Of a stretch of 64,000 bases of DNA, positions 25,024-33,285 are shown piece by piece. The stretch comes from Hyphomicrobium sp. Its GTDB lineage: Bacteria; Pseudomonadota; Alphaproteobacteria; Rhizobiales; Hyphomicrobiaceae. The notes below the pieces were generated by a model that was not told where the DNA came from, made no database searches, and saw only the letters and a program-made list of their open reading frames with translations. The position numbers and the translations under genes are program-made. Location of the stretch: positions 433,608-497,607 of the forward strand of contig JAIEMV010000001.1 of the NCBI GenBank assembly GCA_019751875.1, read 5' to 3'. Positions within the stretch are counted from its first letter, which is position 1. The number at the start of each line of letters is the position of its first letter.

Positions 25024-25743
25024 ATGGATGAATCTAGGTCTCGATTGTCTCTTCGCCGGCCGGTGGCGTTTGCGCTGGGTGGCGTTGCTTTATCCCTGGC
25101 GCTGGCCTCGACGGCCGACGCGCTCACCTGGTTCGGCAGATCCGAACTCTCCGGAACTGCCTACGTGATCGACGGCGACACCATTGAAATCGACGGAAAA
25201 CATGTTCGCCTCGAGGGAATCGACGCCCCGGAAACGGCGCAGGTGTGCCGCCGAGCAAACGGCCGGGACTGGTCCTGCGGACGCGCGGCAGCGGATGCAC
25301 TTGCTGAACTGGTCGGTGCGCGCCGGGTCACGTGTCGCGAAGAGGGCACGGACAAGTATGACCGGGTGCTCGGCATCTGTTCGGTTGACGGCGTGGATAT
25401 CAGCGCTGAACTCGTGCGGCGCGGTTACGCATGGGCGTTCGTCAAATATTCGGACCGCTATGTGAAGGAGGAGGCCGAGGCGAAGGCGGCCGCGGCTGGC
25501 ATTTGGCAGGGCGAAGCTGAACCGGCTTGGATCTATAGGCAAAATCGCTGGAAAGTCGCGGAAGGCGATGCGCCTCAGGGCTGCGCCATCAAGGGCAACA
25601 TCACAGCAAACGGCCGAATCTATCACATGCCATGGAGCCCCTGGTATGGACGGGTCAAGGTGGCCCCAACGCGCGGCGAGCGCTGGTTTTGCAGTGAGGC
25701 GGAAGCTCAAGAGGCCGGGTGGCGCTCGGTAGGGCTTCGTTGA
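25024..25743 (+). CDS. Secreted thermonuclease-family (SNase) nuclease
   Basis: The 239 residues start with a signal peptide (PVAFALGGVALSLALASTADA). The staphylococcal-nuclease fold follows: GTAYVIDGDTIEIDGKHVRLEGIDAPE (calcium-site Asp residues and catalytic Arg in VRLEGIDAPE), then DKYDRVLGICSVDGVDISAELVRRGYAWAF with the second Arg and Glu regions, and EAEAKAAAAGIW. The C-terminal ~50 residues (CAIKGNITANGRIYHMPWSPWYGRVKV..RWFCSEAEAQEAGWR) form the Cys-containing domain often appended to these nucleases. It is probably periplasmic and degrades nucleic acids. Confidence 0.88.
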   Translation: MDESRSRLSLRRPVAFALGGVALSLALASTADALTWFGRSELSGTAYVIDGDTIEIDGKHVRLEGIDAPETAQVCRRANGRDWSCGRAAADALAELVGARRVTCREEGTDKYDRVLGICSVDGVDISAELVRRGYAWAFVKYSDRYVKEEAEAKAAAAGIWQGEAEPAWIYRQNRWKVAEGDAPQGCAIKGNITANGRIYHMPWSPWYGRVKVAPTRGERWFCSEAEAQEAGWRSVGLR

Positions 25744-25837
25744 TCGGTTGAATATACTGCCGCCTCCGCGTTGACAGACGACGCGGCGCGGGAGATTCTG
25801 CCCGTACAATTCCGCTCACTTATTCCGCGAGGACAAT

Positions 25838-26668
25838 ATGCGCCTGAGCGCTCAGGTCATCAGTGCATGCCATGCCGCCGCTGCGACTGCCGTATTCACT
25901 GCGGGCGTCCTTGGCTCGAGTGGAGCGTTCGCGGGGCCAGTGTGGGATGGGATCAAGGCGGAGGTCTACGGGTCGAGGGCGCTCCTTGATGGGTCGGCGG
26001 TGATCAAATTCCAAGCACCGTACCGGCCGGATGATGTGATGGCGGTGCCTCTTGCAGCGGACGTGCATCTGGCGAAGGGGCAGGCGATCAAGTCCGTGTC
26101 ATTCATCGTGGATGAGAACCCTTCTCCAGTGGCAGCCGTCTTCCAGGTCGGGGGTGCGCGAGAGCACGCGGCGCTCACGACGTACATTCGTCTCAACCAG
26201 CAGTCCGATGTCCGCGTCGTCGTCGAAACGACTTCGGGCGAACTGTTCATGGTGGAGCAGCTTGTGAAGTTTGCCGGCGGGCAAGCTTCGTGTTCGGCCC
26301 CTCCGCAGGGTTCGCCGGATGAGATCGCAGCGAATATGGGCAAGATGACGCTTGCGCTGCAAGGACCCCGGGCCGTCTCGTCCCATTCGGTCCAGCGTGC
26401 CGAATTCGAACTGAACCATCCCAATCACACCGGCATGGTGCTGGACCAGATCACATTGTTCTATGTTCCGCTGCTAATGGTGGAGCAGATTGAAGTCAAA
26501 CAGGGCGACGACGTGGTGCTGACCATGGCCGGTAGCATTACAATGAAGCAGAACCCCAAGTTTGCCTTCGATTTCATCACAAACGGCGCAACAGAGATGA
26601 CGGTGACGGCGCGCGATACCAGCGGAGCCGTGTTCTCACGCACATTCCCGATCGGGCCTGCGACCTGA
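25838..26668 (+). CDS. Quinoprotein-dehydrogenase-associated SoxYZ-like carrier protein
   Basis: GAGGA precedes ATG 25838. The 276-residue protein has a signal peptide (AATAVFTAGVLGSSGAFA), a SoxY-like N-domain (GSRALLDGSAVIKFQAPYRPDDVMAVPLAADVHLAKGQAIKSVSFIVDENPSPVAAVFQVG) and a SoxZ-like C-domain (MVEQIEVKQGDDVVLTMAGSITMKQNPKFAFDF). The fused SoxYZ-like family occurs beside PQQ-dependent dehydrogenases. No such dehydrogenase lies adjacent here, although pqqA genes are at the right end of the window. The SoxY GGCGG-type carrier cysteine motif is not seen, so sulphur carriage is doubtful. Confidence 0.8.
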   Translation: MRLSAQVISACHAAAATAVFTAGVLGSSGAFAGPVWDGIKAEVYGSRALLDGSAVIKFQAPYRPDDVMAVPLAADVHLAKGQAIKSVSFIVDENPSPVAAVFQVGGAREHAALTTYIRLNQQSDVRVVVETTSGELFMVEQLVKFAGGQASCSAPPQGSPDEIAANMGKMTLALQGPRAVSSHSVQRAEFELNHPNHTGMVLDQITLFYVPLLMVEQIEVKQGDDVVLTMAGSITMKQNPKFAFDFITNGATEMTVTARDTSGAVFSRTFPIGPAT

Positions 26669-26694
26669 GAATCCCGTTTGGACGCCTGATAAAA

Positions 26695-26736
26695 AAAGAA
26701 CCAGCGAGATGCAGTCATTGCTTTCACTGGTTCTTT
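26695..26736. terminator. Bidirectional-type terminator
   Basis: AAAGAACCAG (26695-26704) pairs with CTGGTTCTTT (26727-26736), flanked by A-run and T-run, between the SoxYZ-like gene and the convergent small gene at 26790. Confidence 0.7.
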
Positions 26737-26789
26737 AATTCAAATCCGCGCCGGACGGTGGGCCGTCCTCACGACAGGAGTCTCTCGTA

Positions 26790-26981
26790 CTAGGCAGCCT
26801 CGCTGAGGACGGTGAGTTTGCCGCTCACTTCCTCGATCTCGGCCACGTATTCGGTCCACTCCTGCTTATCTTCCGCCGTTTGGGTCGCATCAGCAATGGA
26901 TTCCTTGAGATCCGCCGCCGCTACGCCAAGGGCGTAGATCAGCGTCTCGACCTCGGAATCGCTCAATTCGATCATGGGCAT
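26790..26981 (-). CDS. Small acidic helical protein, unknown
   Basis: The 63-residue protein (MPMIELSDSEVETLIYALGVAAADLKESIADATQ..EYVAEIEEVSGKLTVL) is predicted to be helical and acidic; the start may instead be ATG 26975. GGAGACCC lies just upstream. The pattern of a short conserved-looking helical protein with normal codon use supports a real gene. No function can be assigned. Confidence 0.55.
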   Translation of the reverse strand: MPMIELSDSEVETLIYALGVAAADLKESIADATQTAEDKQEWTEYVAEIEEVSGKLTVLSEAA

Positions 26982-27265
26982 CGAAGGGTCTCCACGTCAG
27001 TTTGGGAGCGCGATACACTAGTACAGCCGAACAGCTGCCCTGGCGAATCGCGCCTCAAATGCATAAATGACTCGCGACCTGACCCGAACAGGAATCGGCG
27101 TTGTACTTGCGAAAGCCCTGCGGCTGTTATCATGGAAGGTGGCGCACTTTTTTCGCGCATCTGCAAGGGTCAGGTACCAGTGATGGATTAGACACTCCGG
27201 CGGGAAGCGGCCGTTAAACGCCTCAATCAATGCAAGCTTTCGACTAACGACCGGAATTCCCTAAG

Positions 27266-27712
27266 GTGATATCTGTTGCAGCAGTCGGAGGTCAGTTGAC
27301 GCGCCGCTTCCGATGGTTTGTTGGCGCGGCGGCGCTCGCGTTCTTCCTGTGGCCGTTTCCCGACACCGATCGCCTTTTTCGCGTGGCACCGACGCTCAGG
27401 GACGCAGTCTGGAGCGTCAAAGGTGCCTCATTCGCCGTGTTTCTTGATCCCACCCACTGGTACCGGTTTCGGGCAGAACCAGCCACGATCGACGCGCTTG
27501 CCAGAGATTTGTCCCTGACTGAACCTGCATACCCTGTTCTCAGCGTGAAGGCACTTCAGGAAAATAGTCCGCCGCCTTGGAATGCCTGGTGGTGGCAGCC
27601 GCATGTCACTAGCGGATCGTTTGTTCTCGAAGGAAACAATAGCGGCGATCAACTGCTTCTCTTGTACGACCCCGCGACACACATCGCGTACTTTATGGTT
27701 CAGAACACCTGA
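27266..27712 (+). CDS. Hypothetical protein with N-terminal membrane segment
   Basis: A GTG start gives 148 residues with a hydrophobic N-terminus (RFRWFVGAAALAFFLWPFPDTDRLF), then a soluble part rich in aromatics (PPPWNAWWWQPHVTSGSFVLEGNNSGDQLLLLYDPATHIAYFMVQNT). The ribosome site is weak (CTAAGG). I recognise no family. It is the last chromosomal gene before the integrated element. Confidence 0.5.
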   Translation: MISVAAVGGQLTRRFRWFVGAAALAFFLWPFPDTDRLFRVAPTLRDAVWSVKGASFAVFLDPTHWYRFRAEPATIDALARDLSLTEPAYPVLSVKALQENSPPPWNAWWWQPHVTSGSFVLEGNNSGDQLLLLYDPATHIAYFMVQNT

Positions 27713-28089
27713 CCAATGTGGCCGTCGAAACAGCAGGATTACGACCCTCTATTTTCTGATACCGATTATCCGCCCATGGCTGGTGTCCAGAGCACACCAA
27801 ATTGTTCACACATTTAGATGGCGCACCGGTCAGGATGAAACTGGGCACTCCTATGTCATTGTTTGCCCCATATAATCTTCCACACCTCTTCGTCTGGAGG
27901 GCGCGTGGGGCCGTGTTCGTTGTTTTCTCCCCCCGTCCTCGTTTCACAAATCATCCGCAGGAGCGGTGAGGTCCGGGATGTGGCTGCGGCTGGCTCGGTT
28001 ATTGGGCGGCTACGCCGCCAGGGCGATAAAGTCCACGGCCACCGCCACCGCGGTCACACGGATGGCGGCTTGTGTTGCGGCAAGCCTCA
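27713..28089. other. Left junction region of the integrated element
   Basis: This 377-bp stretch contains the left attachment sequence (27818-27836) and the region between it and the merR gene. Immediately inside the junction one frame stays open for 13 codons, ending at TAA 27873-27875. No complete gene is supported. Confidence 0.6.
27818..27836. repeat. attL-like sequence, partial copy of tRNA-Arg 3' end
   Basis: ATGGCGCACCGGTCAGGAT matches ATGGCGCACCCGGCAGGAT at 57514-57532 at 17 of 19 ungapped positions. The right copy is the 3' end (including CCA) of the tRNA-Arg gene, which is the expected attB. The two copies bracket every mobile-element gene in the window, giving an element of about 29.7 kb. 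Confidence 0.75.
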
Positions 28090-28506
28090 TCAGGCACCCT
28101 CCGCTGCCGAAAGGCCGCCGGATGTGCCCAAGGTCTCAATGACGCGGCATCCGGAGACTACGCCCCGCTCGCATTCCGTGACCATGCGCGTCAGTTCTTC
28201 GCGCAGGCTCAGAAGGCGTGCGATCCGGCTGTTGACCTTTTCCAGTTGATCCTGGGCGATGCGGCTCGCATCAGCGCAGGAGGCTTCGGGCTGTTCCTGA
28301 AGAGCAAGCAGAATGCGCACGCTCGCCAAATCAAATCCCAGTTCACGGGCATTGCGGATAAAGCCGAGGCGCTGCGCATCCCCATCGCCATACCGCCGCC
28401 GGCCGTTCTCAAGACGGGCAGGCGGCGGGAGGACGCCTGCGCGCTCGTAATAACGGATGGTCTCGATGTTGACGCCCGAACGTCGGGATAAATCGCCGAT
28501 CTGCAT
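28090..28506 (-). CDS. MerR-family heavy-metal-responsive regulator (CadR/PbrR/ZntR-like)
   Basis: The real start is ATG 28506 (MQIGDLSRRSGVNIETIRYYERAGVLPPPARLENGRRRY), the typical MerR winged-helix opening; 138 residues. Cysteines 77, 112 and 120 match the three-Cys metal site of Cd/Pb/Zn sensors of this family (SCADA, TECERGVVSGC). It diverges from an HMA-CDF transporter gene across a classic MerR promoter, so it probably activates the transporter and lspA when Cd, Zn or Pb is bound. Confidence 0.9.
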   Translation of the reverse strand: MQIGDLSRRSGVNIETIRYYERAGVLPPPARLENGRRRYGDGDAQRLGFIRNARELGFDLASVRILLALQEQPEASCADASRIAQDQLEKVNSRIARLLSLREELTRMVTECERGVVSGCRVIETLGTSGGLSAAEGA

Positions 28507-28514
28507 TTTAAGCC

Positions 28515-28545
28515 TTGCTCCTGTAGTCGCTACAGGTTGTAGCAT
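28515..28545 (+). promoter_or_regulatory. MerR-type promoter/operator with 19-bp spacer
   Basis: TTGCTC (28515-28520) and TAGCAT (28540-28545) are separated by 19 bp, the overlong spacer typical of MerR-activated promoters. A perfect dyad CCTGTAG-TCG-CTACAGG (28520-28536) lies within it. It drives the transporter-lspA pair. Confidence 0.85.
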
Positions 28546-28575
28546 GATACTCAGTAGAACTGCGAGGAAAGTCAT

Positions 28576-29448
28576 ATGAATGCTGCCGTCCCTGCCACAG
28601 TCCGCTACCAGGTCACGGGAATGGACTGCGCCTCCTGCGCGGCCAAAATAGAAAAGGCCGCGCGCGGCGTAGAAGGCCTGACTGAGGTGAAAGTGTCCAT
28701 TGCCTCGCAAGTTATGACGGTCGAGGTTGACGATCCGGATTCACGCCTGCCGGTTCTGGAAAATGCCGTCACTGGCCTGGGCTACCAGATCGACAGGATC
28801 GGCGGCCTCGCCGATGCCGACGACGATGATAAAATCCCTGACCTCTCCCACGTAACGCCGGCTTACAAACGCGCACTGTGGATCGTGGTGCTGCTCAACG
28901 TCGGCTACGGCATCGTGGAAATTGCGGGCAGTTTTCTCGCGGGGTCGCAGGCGCTGCAGGCGGACGCTTTGGATTTCATTGGCGATGGCCTGATTTCATT
29001 TCTCGGTCTGATCGCTATTGGCTGGGGATTGGCCGCGCGCGCGAAGGCAGCATTGCTGCAGGGCCTCTTCCTCGCCGTTCTGGGCCTGGGTGTGCTCGGT
29101 TCCACGATTTATCGCGTCTTCGTGGAGCACCAGCCAGAATCACTCCTTATGGGCGGCTTTGCGGTCGTGGCGCTGCTCGTCAATCTGCTTGCCGCCGGTG
29201 TCCTGATCCCGCACCGCAAGGGCGATGCGAACGTACGGGCGGTGTGGCTGTTCTCGCGCAACGATGCCATCGGCAATCTTGCTGTCGTCATCGCGGCATG
29301 CCTGGTGGCCTGGACGGCCAGTCCCTGGCCTGACCTCGTGGTCGCGCTCATCATCGCTGCTTTGTTCCTGCATTCTGCGTGGTCGATTATCCGGGATGCA
29401 CGTGCCGACCTGCGCGCAACGCCCGCAGGCGCGAAGGTCATCCGATGA
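28576..29448 (+). CDS. Heavy-metal cation transporter, HMA domain fused to CDF-like domain
   Basis: Of 290 residues, 1-75 form a heavy-metal-associated domain with GMDCASC (CxxC metal site). After an acidic linker (DADDDDK), six hydrophobic segments follow. TM2 carries ADALDFIGD (DxxxD metal site), and the TM5 equivalent reads FSRNDAIGNL, where the usual HxxxD of CDF exporters is FxxxD. This variant characterises the mobile-element-borne HMA-CDF group. Predicted role: export of Zn, Cd or Pb, controlled by the adjacent MerR protein. It overlaps lspA as ATGA. Confidence 0.87.
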   Translation: MNAAVPATVRYQVTGMDCASCAAKIEKAARGVEGLTEVKVSIASQVMTVEVDDPDSRLPVLENAVTGLGYQIDRIGGLADADDDDKIPDLSHVTPAYKRALWIVVLLNVGYGIVEIAGSFLAGSQALQADALDFIGDGLISFLGLIAIGWGLAARAKAALLQGLFLAVLGLGVLGSTIYRVFVEHQPESLLMGGFAVVALLVNLLAAGVLIPHRKGDANVRAVWLFSRNDAIGNLAVVIAACLVAWTASPWPDLVVALIIAALFLHSAWSIIRDARADLRATPAGAKVIR

Positions 29449-29975
29449 AACTCTTGCGCCGCAGCGAGGTGTCCTCGGGGTTGAGACAGTTTTCTCCCTT
29501 TCTCGTTGTCTTGACGGGTGTCTGCATTGATCTGGGCACCAAGGCCTGGGCGCGGGGCGCACTGGAGCCGTATGGGGCTGTACGCGAATTCCTTCCGTTC
29601 ATATCGCTGAGACTGACATTCAATGAGGGCATATCATTCAGTATGCTTTCGTTCGGCAGTGAGGGAGCCCGCATGCTTCTGCTGGCTTTCACGCTGCTTG
29701 TTTCTGTGGCGATTGCCGTTTGGGCTTGGCGCGCGTCCGGCCTTGAAAGATTCTCACTTTGCGCAATTCTGGCTGGTGCGGTGGGAAACCTTATCGACCG
29801 CGCCCTGAACGGAGCCGTTACTGACTTCCTGGACCTGCAGCTCGGCGCGTGGCCGCTTTTCGTTTTCAATCTTGCGGATGTGTGGATTACAGTCGGAGTC
29901 GTGGTCTTGCTCTTGGCGTCGTTTCGCGGCAGCAGTGCGCCACGTATGACGGGGCATGACGAAGGAACGTCCTGA
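29445..29975 (+). CDS. lspA: Lipoprotein signal peptidase (LspA) of metal-resistance cargo
   Basis: The 176 residues have four hydrophobic helices and signal peptidase II motifs: DLGTKAWA, LRLTFNEGISFSML, GAVGNLIDRALNGAVTDFLD with one catalytic Asp, and FNLADVWITVG with the other. The start overlaps the transporter stop as ATGA. lspA copies accompany cadmium/lead resistance genes (as PbrC does in pbr operons). This copy is accessory, and the housekeeping lspA should lie elsewhere. Confidence 0.9.
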   Translation: MKLLRRSEVSSGLRQFSPFLVVLTGVCIDLGTKAWARGALEPYGAVREFLPFISLRLTFNEGISFSMLSFGSEGARMLLLAFTLLVSVAIAVWAWRASGLERFSLCAILAGAVGNLIDRALNGAVTDFLDLQLGAWPLFVFNLADVWITVGVVVLLLASFRGSSAPRMTGHDEGTS

Positions 29976-30091
29976 CTTTTTCTCCCCCTACCGTCACGAA
30001 TTCATGCGGCTTGCCGCGTGCGTCCCCCTGACCGAAGTGGTCAATCCGGAGTTTAATCCCCGTAGTGGTACCTTTGTAAATTCTCTCTGAG

Positions 30092-30868
30092 TCATTCATG
30101 ATGTGGGATAAGACGCGGAGCTGTCTCTGCTGCTACGTCGGGTGCTCGGGGCAATTCAGGGTCGAGTTCGATGAGGCTTCGGGCCTTCTGGCATTCAGAG
30201 AGCGCCGTACATTCGTAAGGAGCCTCGGGATCGACATGCGACCCTCGAAGCGCCTCGGCGGCCGATTGGATGTGTTCCAAGGTCTTCGGTGACCATTTGT
30301 TGCCGGACAGCTGCAAACTGCGGATCGCCAGCCCGATTTCGTGGCGGGCCGTGCAACCGTTCACATCAAGCCCGCCCTCGGTCGCCTTGGCATTGAGAAG
30401 CTTCCACGCCTCACTCAGGTAATGTCGCAGCTCACGGTCTTTTGGTACGCGTTCGCAGAATGCCGCCGTGGCGCGCTCTTGCATCGGGCGCGGGGAGGTA
30501 ATGATGATCTGTAGCCCACGATCTTCGAAGCGGTCGACTCTGGGGATGCCGATCAGCCGTTCCGCAACGTCAAACGGCACCTGCGAGTTGGGTGCGATCA
30601 AGCGGCGGGGTTTGGTGTCGCGGTGGGTAAGCAGGATGACTTTCGCACCCTCGACGCGGGCACGCATTTCGCCATTGACGATGAGCAGCCAGCCGTACCG
30701 GTCCGATGTCCAATAAGTCTGGCGTTCCACGCCGGCGGACGTCTTAGGCCGACTGTTGTCATTCACATTGGCTTTCTCGGGGTTGGCGGGCAATGGCGCA
30801 GACGCTCCGAGGTCCGGATGCGCCGTTGTCGTCACCCACGAACTATCGCTTGCTTTCCGGTTTTTCAT
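30092..30868 (-). CDS. Hypothetical protein, third gene of mobilization operon
   Basis: The 258-residue soluble protein starts 6 nt after the relaxase stop. The disordered N-terminus (to ~45) precedes RQTYWTSDRYGWLLIVNGEMRARVEGAKVILLTHRDTKPRRLIAP, DRGLQIIITSPRPMQERATAAF and a helical C-terminal part (LRHYLSEAWKLLNAKATEGGLDV). I recognise no domain. The position directly behind mobC and relaxase genes suggests a role in DNA processing or its control. Confidence 0.65.
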   Translation of the reverse strand: MKNRKASDSSWVTTTAHPDLGASAPLPANPEKANVNDNSRPKTSAGVERQTYWTSDRYGWLLIVNGEMRARVEGAKVILLTHRDTKPRRLIAPNSQVPFDVAERLIGIPRVDRFEDRGLQIIITSPRPMQERATAAFCERVPKDRELRHYLSEAWKLLNAKATEGGLDVNGCTARHEIGLAIRSLQLSGNKWSPKTLEHIQSAAEALRGSHVDPEAPYECTALSECQKARSLIELDPELPRAPDVAAETAPRLIPHHE

Positions 30869-30874
30869 CGCACG

Positions 30875-32317
30875 CTACTCCCATGAAGGTCCGCCACGTT
30901 GCGGCCCGGTCGGCTTTTGCCGAGACTGCGCAAGTCGCTCTTGCATCTGCGCGCGGCGCTCATCGGCCGCCGTCCGCGATGTCTCGTTGCCCTTGATGGC
31001 CGTGATGTCCTGCGCGGTTTCGCGGACCTCGCGTTCTCGCTGTTCGGTCTGCGCCATCCGCAGCTGATCTTCGACACGGGTTTCGCGCACCAGATCGCGG
31101 ATAAGGCTCCGCCGCTCACGCGCCTCGATCATGTCGAGCGCGGCTTCGCGCCGTTCGATGCCTTTCTTCTCGCGTCCATGCCGGCGGTCCAGCGCCTCGT
31201 TCTCCAGGCGATGCCGCTCAACCGGGTTGAGGGCCGGGTTGCGCCGCAAATGGCCAACCACGGATCGCAGACCCGGCACGCGCTCAAGCAGCTCGAACAC
31301 CTTCCCGGCGAGAACGTTGAACAGCCGGCCACCCTCGGCCTTCTGCGCCGCGTGCAGCGCCATGCGCTCGCTCGCGTGGGTCAGGGCCAGCCTTTGGCTC
31401 CGCTCGTCGATGACGCGCCTGCGCCGTGCCGCCTGCTTGGCGGCAAGGTCGCCAGCCGACTTCGCGCCGCGCTGCCGGGCCTTCTCACGCAGCCGCTCAT
31501 CGACCGCCCGCTGCCGGGCAGTCTGCTCGGCCCGTGCAGCATCGACCGTTGGCAGGGTCTCTGCCGGCAAAGAGGCAAGGCGGGCTTTCACATCCTTCGT
31601 GCGCGCGCCGTCGACCTGCCGGGCAAGGGCATGAACATGTCCGGCCCGATCCACGACGACATAAGCGCGCCGCTCACCCTGGGCGAGGACATAGCCCGCG
31701 CGCTCCAGACCCGCGCGGAAGGTCTGGGCGGTGTCCGATGAGCGGTAGATGGCGGTCACAGTGTTGCGGCGCTGCTCCGGCGTAATACCGGAAGCCTCGG
31801 CCATCGCCTTTTCGGCAAAGCTCACATCGCGGGTCTTCTCGAACCGGGCATCGCCCCGGTCCTCGGCGAGCCCGGCGGGCAACGGCAGACCATAGGCATG
31901 AGCCAACTCCCGCGCACAGGTGCGGAGCTTCATGCGGTCATGGCTCATGGGGATGGCGCGCATTTGGGCGACATCGATCCGTGACCAGACGACGTGGCAA
32001 TGCTCGCGCCCGTTCTTCACGTGGAAGACTACGGCGCGCGGCTGGCCGGACAGGCCTAGCTTGCCCTCGATATGGTCGATGGCGGCCATGTACTGCTCGC
32101 GGCTCAGCGGCTCGGCCGGGTTGATGGCGAGGCTGTAGAGCGGCTGCTTGCAGCGGGTCGCACGGGCTATGCCCGCGAACTCCGCCAGCGCCCCGTGCAG
32201 GTCGTCGGCCACAACGCCGCGCAGCTGCGCAATCTCGACGCGCGTGTTGTCGTACTCGTTCGACAGGTGCGTCGCGAGATCAGCAGCTCCGGTGCGCTGG
32301 TTGCCTTTCAGGATCAT
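30875..32317 (-). CDS. Relaxase / mobilization nuclease
   Basis: The 480-residue protein opens MILKGNQRTGAADLATHLSNEYDNTRVEI and contains the histidine motif AVVFHVKNGREHCHVVWSRIDV (H-x-H metal site of MobA/VirD2-type relaxases) near residue 100. A likely catalytic Tyr is in the N-terminal segment (HLSNEYDN or QPLYSLAIN). The C-terminal half is Arg/Ala-rich and helical, with a coiled-coil character. It nicks oriT and pilots the strand. The start overlaps the mobC stop as ATGA. Candidate oriT sequences lie upstream of mobC. Confidence 0.87.
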   Translation of the reverse strand: MILKGNQRTGAADLATHLSNEYDNTRVEIAQLRGVVADDLHGALAEFAGIARATRCKQPLYSLAINPAEPLSREQYMAAIDHIEGKLGLSGQPRAVVFHVKNGREHCHVVWSRIDVAQMRAIPMSHDRMKLRTCARELAHAYGLPLPAGLAEDRGDARFEKTRDVSFAEKAMAEASGITPEQRRNTVTAIYRSSDTAQTFRAGLERAGYVLAQGERRAYVVVDRAGHVHALARQVDGARTKDVKARLASLPAETLPTVDAARAEQTARQRAVDERLREKARQRGAKSAGDLAAKQAARRRRVIDERSQRLALTHASERMALHAAQKAEGGRLFNVLAGKVFELLERVPGLRSVVGHLRRNPALNPVERHRLENEALDRRHGREKKGIERREAALDMIEARERRSLIRDLVRETRVEDQLRMAQTEQREREVRETAQDITAIKGNETSRTAADERRAQMQERLAQSRQKPTGPQRGGPSWE

Positions 32318-32652
32318 GGGCGCATCCCCAGGGCCTGAAGGCAGGCGGTCCGCATTTCAGCGAGGTCTCGCCATGCAGCCGACAGGTTCGGGTCGTCCGC
32401 CGGGACAACGCCAGACACCTGCATGGCGCGCAGCGCATCGGCAATGTCACCGAGCTGGCGGAGCACGCGGGCAGCGTCCTCCCGGCCAAGGGCGGTACGG
32501 CCAGCGGGCTGGTTCAACGCCGCAAGGCGCAGGAAGGAAGCCACGGGCATGCCCGCGCCGTCGGCCAGCTGGCGGACGGCCTCGGCTTCCTGATCGTTGA
32601 ACCTGGCGGACAGCGTCCTCTGGCGCTGTCGTTTTTCGCTGGCCTTTGCCAC
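32314..32652 (-). CDS. MobC-like relaxosome accessory protein
   Basis: The 112-residue basic N-terminal protein (MAKASEKRQRQRTLSARFNDQEAEAVRQLADGAGMPVASFLRLAALNQP) has the ribbon-helix-helix-like start of plasmid MobC proteins, followed by a helical LREQ-type region. It is translationally coupled to the relaxase gene. Expected role: binding oriT next to the nick and helping strand separation. Confidence 0.78.
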   Translation of the reverse strand: MAKASEKRQRQRTLSARFNDQEAEAVRQLADGAGMPVASFLRLAALNQPAGRTALGREDAARVLRQLGDIADALRAMQVSGVVPADDPNLSAAWRDLAEMRTACLQALGMRP

Positions 32653-32728
32653 GGCCGCCTCCTATCGCGCATCCAGGGACGCGTGATCCCTGGCCGGTCC
32701 AGCGGCACGTCAGTCGTGCATCGGCGCT

Positions 32729-32854
32729 GGTCCATGGGTGGTCCAGGAGGGAGAGGTGAAATCACCCTCCTGGTCGATGGGTGATCCAAGAGGGAGAGCG
32801 AAGTCACCCTCATGGTCCATGGGTAGTCCAGAAGGGAGAGGTGAAATCTCCCTC
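32729..32854. repeat. Three 42-bp tandem repeats with internal hairpins
   Basis: Units start at 32729, 32771 and 32813, each opening TGGTCSATGGGTRRTCCA and each holding an inverted repeat whose arms vary together: AGGAGGG/CCCTCCT, GAGGG/CCCTC, AGAGGG-type/CCCTCT. A truncated fourth unit begins at 32855. The 42-bp period equals four helical turns. They are likely protein-binding sites near oriT. Confidence 0.75.
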
Positions 32855-33161
32855 TGGTCCGGTGCAGCGGGATACGCTGCGATCGTCCGGCAAGGCTCGA
32901 TGCCAAGGCCGGACGATGAGCCCGGGGATGCAACGGGGGGCGGCTCCTGAGCCCCCCTTGCCAAGATGGAGCGCGGACTCTCCGCGCGCACATCTTGCAA
33001 CGCTCAGTAAGGTGTAATTTCAATTGTATGGGATCAAGGTTCAGGAACGCCAGAAAAACGCTCCGGACAGCCTCAAGCATTCAGCGAGGCTTCATTTGCG
33101 CTGTAATCTACAGGACTTAGCGACATTGGTCAAATTCTGGTCACTCTGACTCAGTGCCGCT

Positions 33162-33192
33162 ATTCGGGGCTTGTTTAGCGCATTCCCCGAAT
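33162..33192. promoter_or_regulatory. Inverted repeat in AT-rich region, candidate oriT hairpin
   Basis: ATTCGGGG and CCCCGAAT are perfect 8-bp arms with a 15-bp spacer. They lie in the AT-rich part of the gap upstream of the mobC-relaxase operon, as inverted repeats do beside nic sites. Confidence 0.4.
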
Positions 33193-33285
33193 CCAATTTC
33201 CCAGCTTATCGAAATTTCTTCTTGAAACGCTTAAAATTAGATACAATTTTATCTATTCGAAATTGGCGCTTTCGAATTCACGCAA

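Larger units (their letters stand above)
32653..33285. other. Non-coding region upstream of mobC, candidate oriT
   Basis: The 633-bp stretch between mobC and the ankyrin gene contains the 42-bp tandem repeats (32729-32854) and an AT-rich part (33110-33285) with the inverted repeat ATTCGGGG (33162-33169) / CCCCGAAT (33185-33192). Its position before mobC and relaxase fits oriT and the mobilization promoter. No gene is convincing; the frames that cross the repeats merely reflect the 42-bp period. Confidence 0.55.

Noticed and set aside
28011..28091. 26-codon frame overlapping the merR stop
   Set aside because: Too short and low-complexity (Ala/Val) to support as a gene, although it has a TGATG overlap.
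32729..32860. CRISPR-like array
   Set aside because: The repeats are contiguous with no unique spacers, and no cas genes are present.
32710..33000. 96-residue leftward frame with a 14-residue repeat
   Set aside because: The repeat simply reflects the 42-bp DNA period, which is divisible by three; other frames through it are equally open.
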